Positions 1 through 14,499 of a stretch of 64,000 nucleotides of DNA are shown one piece after another; within the stretch, counting starts at the first letter, position 1; every line of letters begins with the position of its first letter. The stretch comes from Deinococcus budaensis (GTDB taxonomy: Bacteria; Deinococcota; Deinococci; Deinococcales; Deinococcaceae): contig NZ_JACHFN010000017.1 of the NCBI RefSeq assembly GCF_014201885.1, forward strand, positions 1 to 64,000, written 5' to 3'. Below the pieces are notes generated by a model. The model did not search any database. It was not told the origin of the DNA and saw nothing but the letters and a program-made list of their open reading frames with translations. The translations under genes and the position numbers were made by a program.

Positions 1-113
1 CCGGAGACGACCAGCTTGAGCGGCGCGGCGGGCCAGGCGAGGTCCGGACCCGAGGGGTCCGGGGCGAGGAGGTCCGGCCGGGCAGGGTCCGGGGGCAAGA
101 GCGGGCCGGTCAT
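1..113 (-). CDS. Partial GTPase-like protein, N-terminus only
   Basis: The gene begins with ATG at 113-111 and runs off the left edge, so only about 37 codons are visible. They encode a Pro/Asp-rich leader followed by PLKLVVSG, which reads like the first beta-strand leading into a P-loop of a small Ras/MglA-like GTPase; the P-loop itself would lie outside the window. The start overlaps the stop of the DUF4388 gene as ATGA, a coupling usual for genes translated together. Pairing of DUF4388 proteins with small GTPases is common in Deinococcus. The family call rests on eight residues plus context and is an inference; any ATP/GTP-binding protein with a similar first strand would fit. Confidence 0.5.
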   Translation of the reverse strand, partial: MTGPLLPPDPARPDLLAPDPSGPDLAWPAAPLKLVVS

Positions 114-802
114 GCGCGCGCTCCGGTCAGGCGACGCAAGGCCCCCAACAGACGCTGCACCAAAGGCGCCGACGCCCCAGAGGCGCTGCTGGACGGGGCC
201 ATTGCGGCGCCCGCCTCGTGGCCGGTGGAGAGGGCGGAGACGGCCAGCCCGGCCGGAGCCGGAGCCGCCCGCTGCGGAGCCACGGCGCCCGCAGCGCGCA
301 GCCGGTGCAGGGCCAGCAGCACGTCCGCCTCGGCCCAGCCCACCCGGCGGGCGAGTTCCGCGCCGCTGGCGCCCGCCAGCAGCTGCGGCTGGAGAACCGA
401 CCAGGCGTCCGACAGGGCCGAGGGGACGACCCCGGGACCCGGCACGACCTCGAAGCGGGTGTCCGGGTGAGGCCACTGATCGGCGGGAATCGCCGCGTCC
501 TGAAGCAGCTCGGTGAGCGGCAGGTCGTAGAGGGTGGGCGAGGCGGCCGGGGTGACGCGCCGCTGGAACTCGAACGCGCCGCGCCGCGCCGACTGCACCT
601 CGCGCAGCACCGCCCGCGCCTGCTCGGGCGTCTCGACCGGAAAGCCGTCAAGGTACATCGCCCGCAGGCGGCCCGCCTGCAAGCCCAGTTCGAGGGTGCG
701 GCCCTGGTAGGCCTCGTGAAAGTACAGGGTCCCGGTCTGGGAAGCCAGCACCCTCACCAGATCGCTCAGAGCGTGATGTTCCAGATCACCGAAGAGGGCC
801 AT
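110..802 (-). CDS. DUF4388 domain protein
   Basis: This 230-residue cytoplasmic protein starts with MALFGDLEHHALSDLVRVLA, the typical opening of DUF4388 (PATAN-like) domains, which spans about residues 1-100. A second part (about 130-205) is helical and resembles a winged-helix-like DUF4388 C-terminus; the tail is Ala/Ser-rich. DUF4388 proteins are thought to act as interaction modules in signalling with response regulators or small GTPases. The start is well supported: GGAG lies five bases before the ATG. The gene overlaps the downstream GTPase-like gene by four bases, so the two probably form one unit. Exact function is unknown. Confidence 0.85.
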   Translation of the reverse strand: MALFGDLEHHALSDLVRVLASQTGTLYFHEAYQGRTLELGLQAGRLRAMYLDGFPVETPEQARAVLREVQSARRGAFEFQRRVTPAASPTLYDLPLTELLQDAAIPADQWPHPDTRFEVVPGPGVVPSALSDAWSVLQPQLLAGASGAELARRVGWAEADVLLALHRLRAAGAVAPQRAAPAPAGLAVSALSTGHEAGAAMAPSSSASGASAPLVQRLLGALRRLTGARA

Positions 803-1336
803 ATCAACTCCTTTCTGAAGGGGCGTAGGTGCCGGAGCACCGGGGGCGCACGCTGACCGCCACGCCCGCAGTACCGCCTGTTCCCGTCGAAAAGAGTTCT
901 ATGGCTCGCGAAGTGACACGCTTATTACATCCAATGAGTGATTTATGTGTGATCAGGGACGTTTCGCCCCGGAGGGTCTGCTTTCAGGCTGCCCCTCCAC
1001 CTCTGACCACCAAGCTGTCCACAGAAACCTTGCTGGACTTTATGAGTTAAATGAGAATCAGGTAAGCCTTTCGGTGCCCTTTAACTTTGGGAAGGCGGGC
1101 GTCTCGCGGCACTGTGTGTCGAGGCGGCGGCGCAAAGCGGCCAGCAACGCCAGCGCCTCGGGGGACGGCATCCCGGCTCGCGCCGCCTGTACAGGAGGAG
1201 CGAGGCCCAAGCCTCCGGGGAGGGTCGGGGTCGCGAGAGGCGTCTAAAGGGGACGGAACGCCAGAGAAGTTGTCTGCGGGTTTCAGGTAGTCGCGGCCGA
1301 CGTCCAGCACCACGCGTGAGGCTGGACCCAGGCCAC
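803..1336. other. Intergenic region, no convincing gene
   Basis: This 534-bp stretch lies upstream of the DUF4388 gene and downstream of ade. The part from about 890 to 1090 is clearly more A+T-rich than the surroundings and probably holds the DUF4388 promoter. A 37-codon minus-strand frame at 1058-1171 (MPSPEALALLAALRRRLDTQ...) has amphipathic-helix character but no good ribosome binding site and no recognisable family, so it is not called. Nothing else was recognised. Confidence 0.4.
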
Positions 1337-3906
<2,570 letters not shown>

Positions 3907-3907
3907 C

Positions 3908-6281
<2,374 letters not shown>

Positions 6282-6298
<17 letters not shown>

Positions 6299-7712
6299 AG
6301 GTCACCTCCAGGCCGGTCTTCTCGAAGGCGAACTTCAGCAGGGTCTGTTCCAGCATCGCCGCCCGGTAGGCGGCCGAGGCGCGGTGGTCGTCCAGCGGGG
6401 TGCCCTCGCCGCGCAGCACGCGGGCGGCCTCGCGCACCGTCCGTGCGTTCCAGGGCCGCCCGACCAGCGCTTCCTCGGTGGCGCGGGCACGCAGCGGCGT
6501 CGCCGCCACGCCCCCCAGGCCGATGCGGACCGAGCGCACCACATCACCCTCCAGGTAGAGCGCCACGGCGACCGCCACGCTGGAGATGTCGTCGAAGCGG
6601 CGCTTGGCGATCTTGTAAAAGCCGCTCAATGGCGCCAGCGGCAGCGGAATCCGCACGGCCCGGATCAGCTCGTCCTCGCGGCGCAGGGTGCGGCGGTAGC
6701 CGGTGAAGTATTCGGAAAGCGGCACCTCGCGCTCGCCCGCCCGCGAGGCCAGCACCACCCGCGCCCCCAGCGCGAGCAGCACGGGGGGGCTGTCCCCGAC
6801 CGGGCTGGCGGTGCCCAGGTTGCCGCCCAGGGTGGCGCTGTTGCGAATCAGGCGCGAGGCGAAGAGGGGCAGCCACTCGGCGAGCAGGGGCGCCTCCCCC
6901 GCGAGCCGCCGCTCGATCTCCGAGAGGCTCAGCGCCGCGCCGATTTCCAGACTGTCGCCGTGCCAGGCCAGGGTCCGCAGCTCCGGCAGCCCGTCCACCG
7001 CCACGGTGACCCCCGCGCGGGCGTGGCGCAGGTTGACCTCCACGCCCCAGTCGGTGCCGCCCGCGAGAATGCGCGCGCCCGGCTGCTCGGCCAGCAGGTC
7101 GAGGGCTTCTGAGAGCGCCAGGGGCCGGTGAAAGTCCCCCTGCGGCGTGCGGAGGTGGGTGGGTTGCGGCGGGGGCGCGGGCTGTTGCCGCCGCTGCGCG
7201 AGGGCGTCGTCCGGCGCCGGGGCACCCAGCGCGCGGGCCGCGTCCTCGATGGGGCGGTAGCCGGTGCAGCGGCAGAGGTTCCCGCTAAGCGCGTGAATGT
7301 CGAAGTCGGCGGCCTCGCGGTCCTCGCGGTAGTACTCGGCGGCCAGGCTGACCACGAACCCCGGCGTGCAGTACCCGCACTGCGAGCCGCCGCGCACGGC
7401 GAGTTGGCGCTGAACGGGGTGCAGGTGGCCCGGAGCGCCCAGGCCCTCGGCGGTGACGACCTCTCCCCCATTCAGCCCGGCGAGCAGCACCAGGCAGCTG
7501 TTGAGCGCCTCCAGCCGGGTGCCGCCCTCCTCTCCTTCAGCCCCGGCGGGGCGAGCGACCAGCACCGCGCAGGCGCCGCACTCGCCCTCGGCGCAGCCCT
7601 CCTTGCTGCCGGTCAGGCCCTGGTCGCGCAGCCAACCCAGCAGGGTGGTGTGGGGCAGCACCCCACGCGCCTCGCGCTCGGCGCCGTTGACGATGAGGCT
7701 GATGCGGTCCAT
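6282..7712 (-). CDS. xdhA: Xanthine dehydrogenase, iron-sulfur/FAD subunit
   Basis: This 476-residue subunit passes electrons from the molybdenum site through two [2Fe-2S] clusters to FAD. Plant-type ferredoxin cysteines are at 40, 45, 48 and 73 (KEGCAEGECGAC...SCL). The second-cluster cysteines are at 112, 115, 147 and 149 (QCGYCTPG...GNLCRCTGYRP). The FAD domain starts near residue 180 and includes ARILAGGTDWGVEV and SATLGGNLGTASPVGD. The ATG at 7712 is preceded by AAGGAG with a five-base spacer; in-frame sequence further upstream has no domain similarity and is left out. It is the first gene of the purine operon. Confidence 0.95.
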
Positions 7713-8078
7713 TCTCGCTCCTTGGTTCGGTGGGTCCGACTTGGCAGCTCGGGAAATAGGACAAGGCTCCGGCGGGGCGGACTGCCGGTCGGTGGGACAC
7801 AACGGGGGGGGCCTTGGCCGGATTGAAGTTACCCCCGCAGGATACTGAGCCGCGCGGTCCCGGAGCAAGCGGGGCGCGGCGCTCCTGGTCGGTCAGGCTT
7901 GGCCCAGCACCCCCGCCTGCCGGAAAGAAGGGAACGCTGCGCACCCCGTCCGCCAGGGAGCAGGGCGGTCAGATAGGTCAGGGGCAGAGGCGCGGCGTCC
8001 CGCTGCGGTCGCCAGCGGGGCAGGAAGCCATCTGGCCCCGGGTCGCGGCGATCTCCCCTCTCCTCTCCCCTTCTGGCC
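7713..8078 (-). other. Upstream region of the xdh operon
   Basis: This 366-bp stretch separates the stop of the replication initiator gene from xdhA, both on the minus strand. It should contain the xdh promoter and any purine-responsive operator. I see only weak -10/-35 candidates, such as TTGTCC and TATTTC around 7755-7775 on the minus strand, and no clear hairpin terminator or riboswitch-like fold. No gene was recognised. Confidence 0.35.
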
Positions 8079-9545
8079 TTAGCCTTCCAGCAGGGCGCCC
8101 TGGCCCTGGCGCCTGCGGTCCGAGGCTTCGCGGACCAGCGCCTTGAGAAATGCCTCGGTGCGGCCCTCGAACACGGCGGTCATCATCTCGCGTTCTACCA
8201 CCACGGCGTCCAGCACGCCCTCGGTGATGGCCTGATGGATGGCGCTCATGCGCGGGGTCCCCATCTTGACGACGTGGACCCCGCACAGCAGCCGCAGCCG
8301 CGCCAGAATCGCGTCGGCCTGCGCTGCACGCGGCTGGGCGCGCAACTCCTCCTCGCGGACGCGGCGCACGACCTCCACATCCTCCTCCACCCGGGGGCGC
8401 GGCGGGGGCGGCGGATCGGACACGGCGGTGGGCGAAACGAAGCCCTCGGGGTCGGGGTAGCGGACGCCGTCGTCCTTGAGAACCGTCACGACGAATCCCG
8501 CCCGGTTCTGGATGCGCTCGCGGTCCCGCCGCAGCAGGAACTCCGCCTTCGCGAGGCGGTGGAGCAGGTCCTCGCGGGGCACCGTCTGCACGATGCCCTG
8601 CGCGACGTAGTGCCCGACGCCGTACTGCGTGATGCGCGCCGCGAGGTCCATTCCAAAATTCGACCCGTCGCCGAAGCGGTACACGATCTCCTGCCCGCTG
8701 CCCAGGCCCTGGTACTCGACGGCCAGCAGGTAGCCGCAGGCCTTGAGGTCGTCGTGGGCCTTTTCCAGCGTGCGTTTGATGCGGCTGGGCACCAGGTCCT
8801 TGAGCTTGCACTCCTGGCCCCAGGAGATCAGGGACATGTGCAGTTCCATGGTGATGACCTGCGGGTCGGTCGGGTCGTAGCGCTTGGCGTCCAGCAGGCG
8901 GTAGACGCTGCGCGCCAGGGGCCGTTCGAGTTGTTCGAGCAGGATCGGATCGAGCGGCTTGATGAACTTCGAACGCACGCTCATCACGAGCGGCTTGGGC
9001 AGTCGGATATGGATGACGCTGCCCTTGCCCAACGTCTGGTCGTCACTGTCGTAGGCCAGACCCTCGACGAGTGAAAAAGTCTGGGTCGTCCAGCGCCGCT
9101 GTCCGTGCGCCCGCCAGGCGTTCTGGGTGACGAACTTGGCGCTGTTGAGGCGGTGCAGGCTGGCGCGCAGCACCTGATAGTAGCGGCCGCCCGTGTCCAG
9201 TCCGGCCCGCTGGAGAATCTGGTGGGGGGTCGTCAGGACCTCGCCACTTTCGGGCGCCCCCTGTTCGAGGAAGATCGCCAGGATGCCGTTGAGGATGTCT
9301 CCATCCAGGCCGTGCGGCACCCCGCCGAACTCGCTGGGCGCGACGCACGACAGCTGCGCGGGCTGCCCATCGACCTCAAAGGCCACTTCCCAGCGGGTGT
9401 AATCGTCAGGAATACGCTCCTGCACGCAGATGAGTCCCAGGCGACCAAGGTTCAGCTCGTCGATCCGTTCCAGACGGTCGGTCAGGGTCGGGGTACGCAA
9501 CCTCGACGCGGGTCGTGCAGAACGGCTGGTCGCCTTCGTGGTCAC
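8079..9545 (-). CDS. Replication initiator protein (RPA/RepA-like)
   Basis: This 488-residue protein resembles the replication initiator protein A family found on Deinococcus-Thermus and proteobacterial plasmids (Pfam RPA type). Its conserved core runs from about residue 30 to 300 (FLEQGAPESGEVLTTPHQIL, RPLARSVYRLLDAKRYD, IKRTLEKAHDDLKACGYLLA) and fits a winged-helix Rep domain. It should bind the iterons just upstream and open the origin. The C-terminal third is variable and charged. The start is a GTG with no Shine-Dalgarno; a TATAGT box ends nine bases upstream, fitting a leaderless transcript. A good AAAGGAG at 9586-9592 has no in-frame start near it. Family assignment is from motif memory. 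Confidence 0.82.
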   Translation of the reverse strand: MTTKATSRSARPASRLRTPTLTDRLERIDELNLGRLGLICVQERIPDDYTRWEVAFEVDGQPAQLSCVAPSEFGGVPHGLDGDILNGILAIFLEQGAPESGEVLTTPHQILQRAGLDTGGRYYQVLRASLHRLNSAKFVTQNAWRAHGQRRWTTQTFSLVEGLAYDSDDQTLGKGSVIHIRLPKPLVMSVRSKFIKPLDPILLEQLERPLARSVYRLLDAKRYDPTDPQVITMELHMSLISWGQECKLKDLVPSRIKRTLEKAHDDLKACGYLLAVEYQGLGSGQEIVYRFGDGSNFGMDLAARITQYGVGHYVAQGIVQTVPREDLLHRLAKAEFLLRRDRERIQNRAGFVVTVLKDDGVRYPDPEGFVSPTAVSDPPPPPRPRVEEDVEVVRRVREEELRAQPRAAQADAILARLRLLCGVHVVKMGTPRMSAIHQAITEGVLDAVVVEREMMTAVFEGRTEAFLKALVREASDRRRQGQGALLEG

Positions 9546-9554
9546 GGTACGGCC

Positions 9555-9560
9555 ACTATA
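9555..9560 (-). promoter_or_regulatory. Leaderless -10 box of the initiator gene
   Basis: TATAGT on the minus strand ends nine bases before the GTG start. This is the spacing of the TANNNT boxes that drive leaderless mRNAs in Deinococcus. No strong -35 element is visible. Confidence 0.42.
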
Positions 9561-9583
9561 GGCCAGGGGCGGGTCTGATGATG

Positions 9584-9642
9584 AACTCCTTTGACTGATA
9601 AAAGAAGTTGATGATTTAAAAGATAATGATCATCATCAGACG
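9584..9642. other. AT-rich segment next to the iterons
   Basis: In a replicon that is otherwise very G+C-rich, this stretch is mostly A+T and contains TGATGATTTAAAAGATAATG and the palindrome ATGATCAT (9626-9633). It lies between the initiator gene and the first iteron, where a DNA unwinding element is expected. A second AT-rich stretch on the far side (about 10278-10316) overlaps the psuK promoter. It also holds AAAGATAA at 9619-9626, equal to part of one arm of the palindrome in parB. Confidence 0.5.
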
Positions 9643-9693
9643 CCCGGCCCGTTTCGCGTCCAGCTGGGCGTTGCAGGGCTGTCAGCTGACCGA

Positions 9694-10223
9694 GATGTCC
9701 GAACAATCGGGGCCAAAACTGACCGAGATGTCCGAACAATCGGGGCCAAAACTGACCGAGATGTCCGAACCCCACTGGGCTTTTGACCTAGATGTCCGAG
9801 CTTTTGCTGACCCAGATGTCCGAACTTCCGGCCTGGAATTGACCGAGATGTCCGAACATTTCAGGGACCCTTGGGGGCAAAACTGGCCGAGATGTCCGAA
9901 CAAAAGGGTGGTCTAAACGCAGAAAGGGTTCGGACATCTCGGTTAGCCCCTGGCGAAGTCCCAGATCTGCAAAAGCCCGCCAGGACGGGACTTGCCGTCC
10001 CACTCTCCCAGACTGGCCGAGATGTCCGAACCCGGGTCGCCCAGATGTCCGAAGAGGGATGAAGGCCGTGGCTGGAATACAGAGCGCCCAGCCTGGCGGA
10101 AGGCAAATGCACGGACATCTGGGCCAAAAGAGGTGGGAGCAGGCGCGACAGGCTCGGACATCTCGGCCAGTCTGCGGAGCACCCTGCCGCTTCAGGGGCT
10201 GCCGGAGCCTGCGTTCGGACATC
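9694..10223. repeat. Thirteen-iteron replication origin
   Basis: Thirteen copies of the core GATGTCCG are present, mostly within the longer unit TGACCGAGATGTCCGAAC. Forward copies start at 9694, 9727, 9760, 9791, 9815, 9847, 9891, 10021 and 10044. Reverse copies end at 9938, 10119, 10162 and 10223. The first two share a perfect 33-bp period including the spacer ATCGGGGCCAAAA. Spacings of the first seven (33, 33, 31, 24, 32, 44) are close to two, three or four helical turns, so the sites face one side of the helix. Position beside an initiator gene and close to parAB makes an iteron-controlled origin the only sensible reading. The copy at 10111-10119 has T instead of A after the core. Confidence 0.9.
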
Positions 10224-10277
10224 TCGGCCACCCTCAGTGCTCTTGCCGGACGCCTTCCCTGCCGAGGACACATGCCC

Positions 10278-10307
10278 TTGCTTAATTATAACAAGCACCC
10301 TTATTAT
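10278..10307 (+). promoter_or_regulatory. psuK promoter
   Basis: TTGCTT at 10278-10283 and TATTAT at 10302-10307 are 18 bp apart. The -10 ends nine bases before the ATG at 10317, so the transcript should be leaderless. The AT-rich sequence is only about 55 bp from the last iteron, so initiator binding could affect transcription. Confidence 0.55.
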
Positions 10308-10316
10308 GCTTAAGAG

Positions 10317-11435
<1,119 letters not shown>

Positions 11436-11482
11436 ACCGGTACGCACCCGCCCTCACCGCTCACCCCCCTCAAGGAGTCGCC

Positions 11483-12445
11483 ATGTCTACCCCCCACACC
11501 CTCCACCCCGCCGCCGCCCAGGTCATGGACCTTCATTCCGAGGTCGCCGCCGCGCTCGCGGCAGGCCGCCCGGTCGTCGCCCTGGAAAGCACCATCATCA
11601 GCCACGGCATGCCGTACCCGCAGAACGTCGAGATGGCGCGCGACGTGGAGGCGGTCGTGCGGGAGCACGGGGCGACCCCCGCCACCATCGCCGTGCTGGG
11701 CGGGCGCCTGAAAGTCGGCCTGACCCCGGCAGAACTCGAACTACTTGCCACCGACCCCGGCGTGCAGAAGATCAGCACCCGCGACCTGCCCGTCACGGTC
11801 GCGCTGGGCGGGCACGGGGCCACCACGGTCGCCTCGACCATGCGGATCGCGGCGCTGGCGGGCATCCGGGTCTTTGCCACGGGGGGCACAGGCGGCGTCC
11901 ACCGGGGAGCCGGGGAGAGCATGGACATCAGCGCCGACCTCACCGAGCTTGCCCGCACCGACGTGTGCGTGGTCAGCGCCGGGGTCAAGAGCATCCTCGA
12001 CATCGGCCTGACGCTGGAGGTGCTGGAAACGCAGGGCGTGCCGGCCATCACGCTGGGAAGCGAGGAGTTCCCGGCCTTTTACTCGCGCCGCAGCGGCTTC
12101 GCCTCGCCGCTGACCGTGCAGACGGAAGCCGAGGCCGCCCGGGTGCTGCACGCCAAATGGAGCCTGGGCCTCTCCGGGGGGGTGCTGCTCGCCAACCCGG
12201 TGCCTGAAGAGGCCGAGATTCCCGCCGCCGAGATCACCCCGCACATCGAGCGGGCGCTGGCCGACATGGCCGCCCTGGGTTTGACCGGCAAGGCGACGAC
12301 CCCCTACCTGCTGGGGCGCATCGTGGAGATCACCGGGGGGCGCAGCCTGACCACCAACATCGCCCTGGTGCGCCACAACGCGGCGGTCGCGGCGCGACTC
12401 GCGGCCGAATACGCGGCCCTCGCGGCGCAGATGCCCCAGTACTGA
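11483..12445 (+). CDS. psuG: Pseudouridine-5'-phosphate glycosidase
   Basis: This 320-residue enzyme cleaves pseudouridine 5'-phosphate to uracil and ribose 5-phosphate, completing the step begun by PsuK. Family active-site residues are visible: Glu35 in ALESTIISHGMPYP, Lys96 in QKISTRDLPV, Asp148 in MDISADLTEL (metal site) and Lys169 in SAGVKSILDIG (the Schiff-base lysine of the family). The ATG at 11483 has AAGGAG six bases upstream; the in-frame sequence before it lies in an alternative frame of psuK. It ends 147 bp before parA with a hairpin terminator between. Confidence 0.95.
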   Translation: MSTPHTLHPAAAQVMDLHSEVAAALAAGRPVVALESTIISHGMPYPQNVEMARDVEAVVREHGATPATIAVLGGRLKVGLTPAELELLATDPGVQKISTRDLPVTVALGGHGATTVASTMRIAALAGIRVFATGGTGGVHRGAGESMDISADLTELARTDVCVVSAGVKSILDIGLTLEVLETQGVPAITLGSEEFPAFYSRRSGFASPLTVQTEAEAARVLHAKWSLGLSGGVLLANPVPEEAEIPAAEITPHIERALADMAALGLTGKATTPYLLGRIVEITGGRSLTTNIALVRHNAAVAARLAAEYAALAAQMPQY

Positions 12446-12495
12446 AGGGCCTGAAAGGTCTGCGCCGCCGCACAGCCGTACAGAGAAAACGCAGA

Positions 12496-12533
12496 GGGGA
12501 GGTATCCGGTGGGTCAGGGCCTCCCCCCTTTTT
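12496..12533 (+). terminator. Intrinsic terminator after psuG
   Basis: GGGGAGG (12496-12502) pairs with CCTCCCC (12520-12526) around a 17-base loop and is followed by CC and five T residues. It separates psuKG from parAB. Confidence 0.72.
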
Positions 12534-12576
12534 GCCTCTCTGCCCCGTTTTCTGTCCACAGCGGGAAGGGCCGGGG

Positions 12577-12582
12577 TAGACT
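12577..12582 (+). promoter_or_regulatory. parA -10 box
   Basis: TAGACT lies ten bases before the parA ATG. TGTCCA at 12553-12558 is a weak -35 candidate 18 bp upstream. The spacing suits a leaderless or nearly leaderless mRNA. Confidence 0.42.
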
Positions 12583-12592
12583 CCAGGAACTC

Positions 12593-13390
12593 ATGCGGGC
12601 CATCACGTTTTTCAACCACGCGGGCGGTGCGGCCAAGACCAGCACGGCGCTCAACGTCGGCTACACCCTGAGCGTGCTCGGCCACCGTGTGCTGCTGATC
12701 GACGCCGATCCGCAGGCGAACCTGACGCGGTGGCTGGGCCTGGAGGTCCCCGACGGGCCGGACGCCAAGGGGGAGACGCTCTACGCGGCGGTCCTGGGTG
12801 CTCCGGAGGCGCTGGCGCTGCCGCGACCTGTCGCGGCCCACGGCATGGACGTGATCCGCTCCTGCCTCGACCTGGCCGAGGTCGAACCTCTGCTGCCCGG
12901 CCAGCTGATGGGCCAGCTGCGGTTGCGCACCGCCGTGCGGCAGGTGCAGGACCAGTACGACTTCGTCTTGATCGACCCGCCGCCCAGTCTGGGACAACTG
13001 TCCACGCTCGCGGTGCTGGCGGCCGACGACCTGGTCGTACCCGTGCCGGCCGGAAACAAGGGGCTGGAAGGCCTGGGCGGCGTGACCCGCATGGTCGCGA
13101 CCTTTCAGCAGGTGGCGGTGCCCTCGCTGCGGATCGCGCTGATGGTGCCGACGCGGGTCGGCCACACCAACCTCAGCCGCGACAGCGTCGAGGCGCTGCG
13201 GGCGGCCCACATCGCGCCGGTCAGCCGTCCCCTGACCGAGCGGCCCAGCGTCTATCCGAATTCGCAGCTTCAGGGCCTCCCGGTGGCGCTGTACGACCCG
13301 CGCAATCCCGCCGTGGCCGAGATCGAGGCCGTGACCGGCGAGATGCTCGCCAGCCTGGGGGAGGTGCCGCGTGCCGAAGCGCAGCGCTGA
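12593..13390 (+). CDS. parA: ParA-type partition ATPase
   Basis: This 265-residue ParA/MinD-family ATPase would segregate the replicon with ParB. The P-loop region is FFNHAGGAAKTSTAL (residues 6-20), Walker A' is VLLIDADPQANLT with Asp37 and Asp39, and Walker B is YDFVLIDPPPSLG. The deviant Walker A of ParA proteins normally begins with a signature lysine (KGGxxKT); here that position is Ala10, while the conserved Lys15-Thr16 are kept. The ATG at 12593 was chosen because similarity begins exactly there; 28 upstream in-frame codons have no family character. It overlaps parB by 20 bp. No N-terminal DNA-binding domain is present, as in small type Ib-like ParA. Confidence 0.93.
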   Translation: MRAITFFNHAGGAAKTSTALNVGYTLSVLGHRVLLIDADPQANLTRWLGLEVPDGPDAKGETLYAAVLGAPEALALPRPVAAHGMDVIRSCLDLAEVEPLLPGQLMGQLRLRTAVRQVQDQYDFVLIDPPPSLGQLSTLAVLAADDLVVPVPAGNKGLEGLGGVTRMVATFQQVAVPSLRIALMVPTRVGHTNLSRDSVEALRAAHIAPVSRPLTERPSVYPNSQLQGLPVALYDPRNPAVAEIEAVTGEMLASLGEVPRAEAQR

Positions 13391-14294
13391 CGCCCGGCGC
13401 GGCGCCCTGGGTGCGCTGGTCGCGAACCTCACCCCGGTGGCGAACCCGGGCGAGACGTTTCAAGAGGTGCCCCTCGACCAGCTGAGGCCCAGCCCCCTGC
13501 AAGCCCGGCGGTCGTTTGACCCGGCGGCGCTGCAAGACCTCGCGGCCAGTCTGCGCGCCCAGGGGGTGCTCCAGCCCCTGCTGGTCCGTCCCCTGGCCCA
13601 GGGGTACGAGATCGTGGCGGGCGAGCGGCGCTGGCGCGCGGCGCAACTGGCGGGCCTCTCCAGCGTTCCGGTGGTCGCGCGCGACCTCAGCGACGAGGAG
13701 GCGCACGACGCGGGCGCCATCGAGAACCTTCAGCGCGAGGACCTCAACGTCATCGACGAGGTGGACCTGGTGGTGGGGCTGGTGGCGCGCACGCTGGGCC
13801 TGACGCCCGGGGAAGTGCCCGCCCGCCTGCACGCCGTGGTCAACCGGCCGCAGGAGGACCCGGCGGCGCGTGAGCAGCTTGAAGAGTTGTTCGCCCGCCT
13901 GGGGCGCGGAACATGGACCTCCTTCGTGAAGAACAAGCTGCGGGTGTTGCGCTGGCCGCAGCCGGTCTTGCAGGCGATGCGCGAGCGCGGCCTGGGGTAC
14001 AGCGTAGCGGGCGTCGTCGCGGCGGCCCCCGCCGAGCACCAGGGGGCGCTGCTGCACCTCGCCCTGAGCGGCGCGAGCAAGGCCGAGCTGCGCGAGCGAC
14101 TTTTATCTTTCCGGAAAGATAAACCGCTGGACCCCACCGCCAACGTCGTGCGGGCGCTGCAAAACAAGCGCCGCCTGGCCGCGCTGAGCGAGCAGGAGCG
14201 GCGGCGGGTAGACCGGCTGGTCAGGGAACTGGAGCGCCTGCTGGGCGAAGGGGCGACGCCCGGAAGCGGCCGTGCGAGGGGCGCGCGGGACTAG
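13371..14294 (+). CDS. parB: ParB-type centromere-binding protein
   Basis: This 307-residue protein has a ParB N-terminal domain (about 28-125) with VPLDQLRPSPLQARRSFD and the box II motif GERRWRAAQLAG, which in this family forms the CTP-binding region. A central helical region around residues 170-230 (WTSFVKNKLRVLRWPQPVL) should contain the DNA-binding helix-turn-helix. A charged C-terminus (NKRRLAALSEQERRRVDRLV) probably dimerises. The start is GTG within the parA end. The codons for LLSFRKDKPL contain a perfect 22-bp AT-rich palindrome (14102-14123), quite unlike the codon use around them, that may be the protein's own binding site. Confidence 0.92.
   Translation: MPKRSADARRGALGALVANLTPVANPGETFQEVPLDQLRPSPLQARRSFDPAALQDLAASLRAQGVLQPLLVRPLAQGYEIVAGERRWRAAQLAGLSSVPVVARDLSDEEAHDAGAIENLQREDLNVIDEVDLVVGLVARTLGLTPGEVPARLHAVVNRPQEDPAAREQLEELFARLGRGTWTSFVKNKLRVLRWPQPVLQAMRERGLGYSVAGVVAAAPAEHQGALLHLALSGASKAELRERLLSFRKDKPLDPTANVVRALQNKRRLAALSEQERRRVDRLVRELERLLGEGATPGSGRARGARD
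14102..14123. other. Candidate parS centromere inside parB
   Basis: The half-site TTTATCTTTCC is followed directly by its exact reverse complement, giving a perfect 22-bp palindrome. It is strongly A+T-rich at the arms inside a G+C-rich reading frame. Perfect palindromes of this size beside parAB are typical of centromere sites. No second full copy was found in the window. Confidence 0.7.
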
Positions 14295-14499
14295 GGGAGA
14301 GCGCTGGAAGTGCATACCGGCAGGAGCTGGGCGCCTCCGCTTCCTGTCCCATGCCACGGGCGAGGGGTAGGAGGTTCCCCTTTCAACCCGGCCGAGGTGG
14401 GGAGTGAGCTTCGCTGAGGCGTCGCGGCTCCCCGGTGGGCGCAGGCGGCAATCACCCGCCCTACGGCGGTCCCTGCCGGGGCCCGCTCCGTCTCCCGGC

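Noticed and set aside
1058..1171. 37-codon minus-strand frame MPSPEALALLAALRRRL...
   Set aside because: Amphipathic and plausible, but no Shine-Dalgarno, no partner gene and no recognised family.
7713..8078. Purine or molybdenum-cofactor riboswitch upstream of xdhA
   Set aside because: No three-way-junction or conserved core was seen by eye; a covariance-model search would be needed to call it.
9694..10223. CRISPR-like array
   Set aside because: Repeats are short, occur in both orientations and are irregularly spaced, and sit beside a Rep gene; no cas genes are present.
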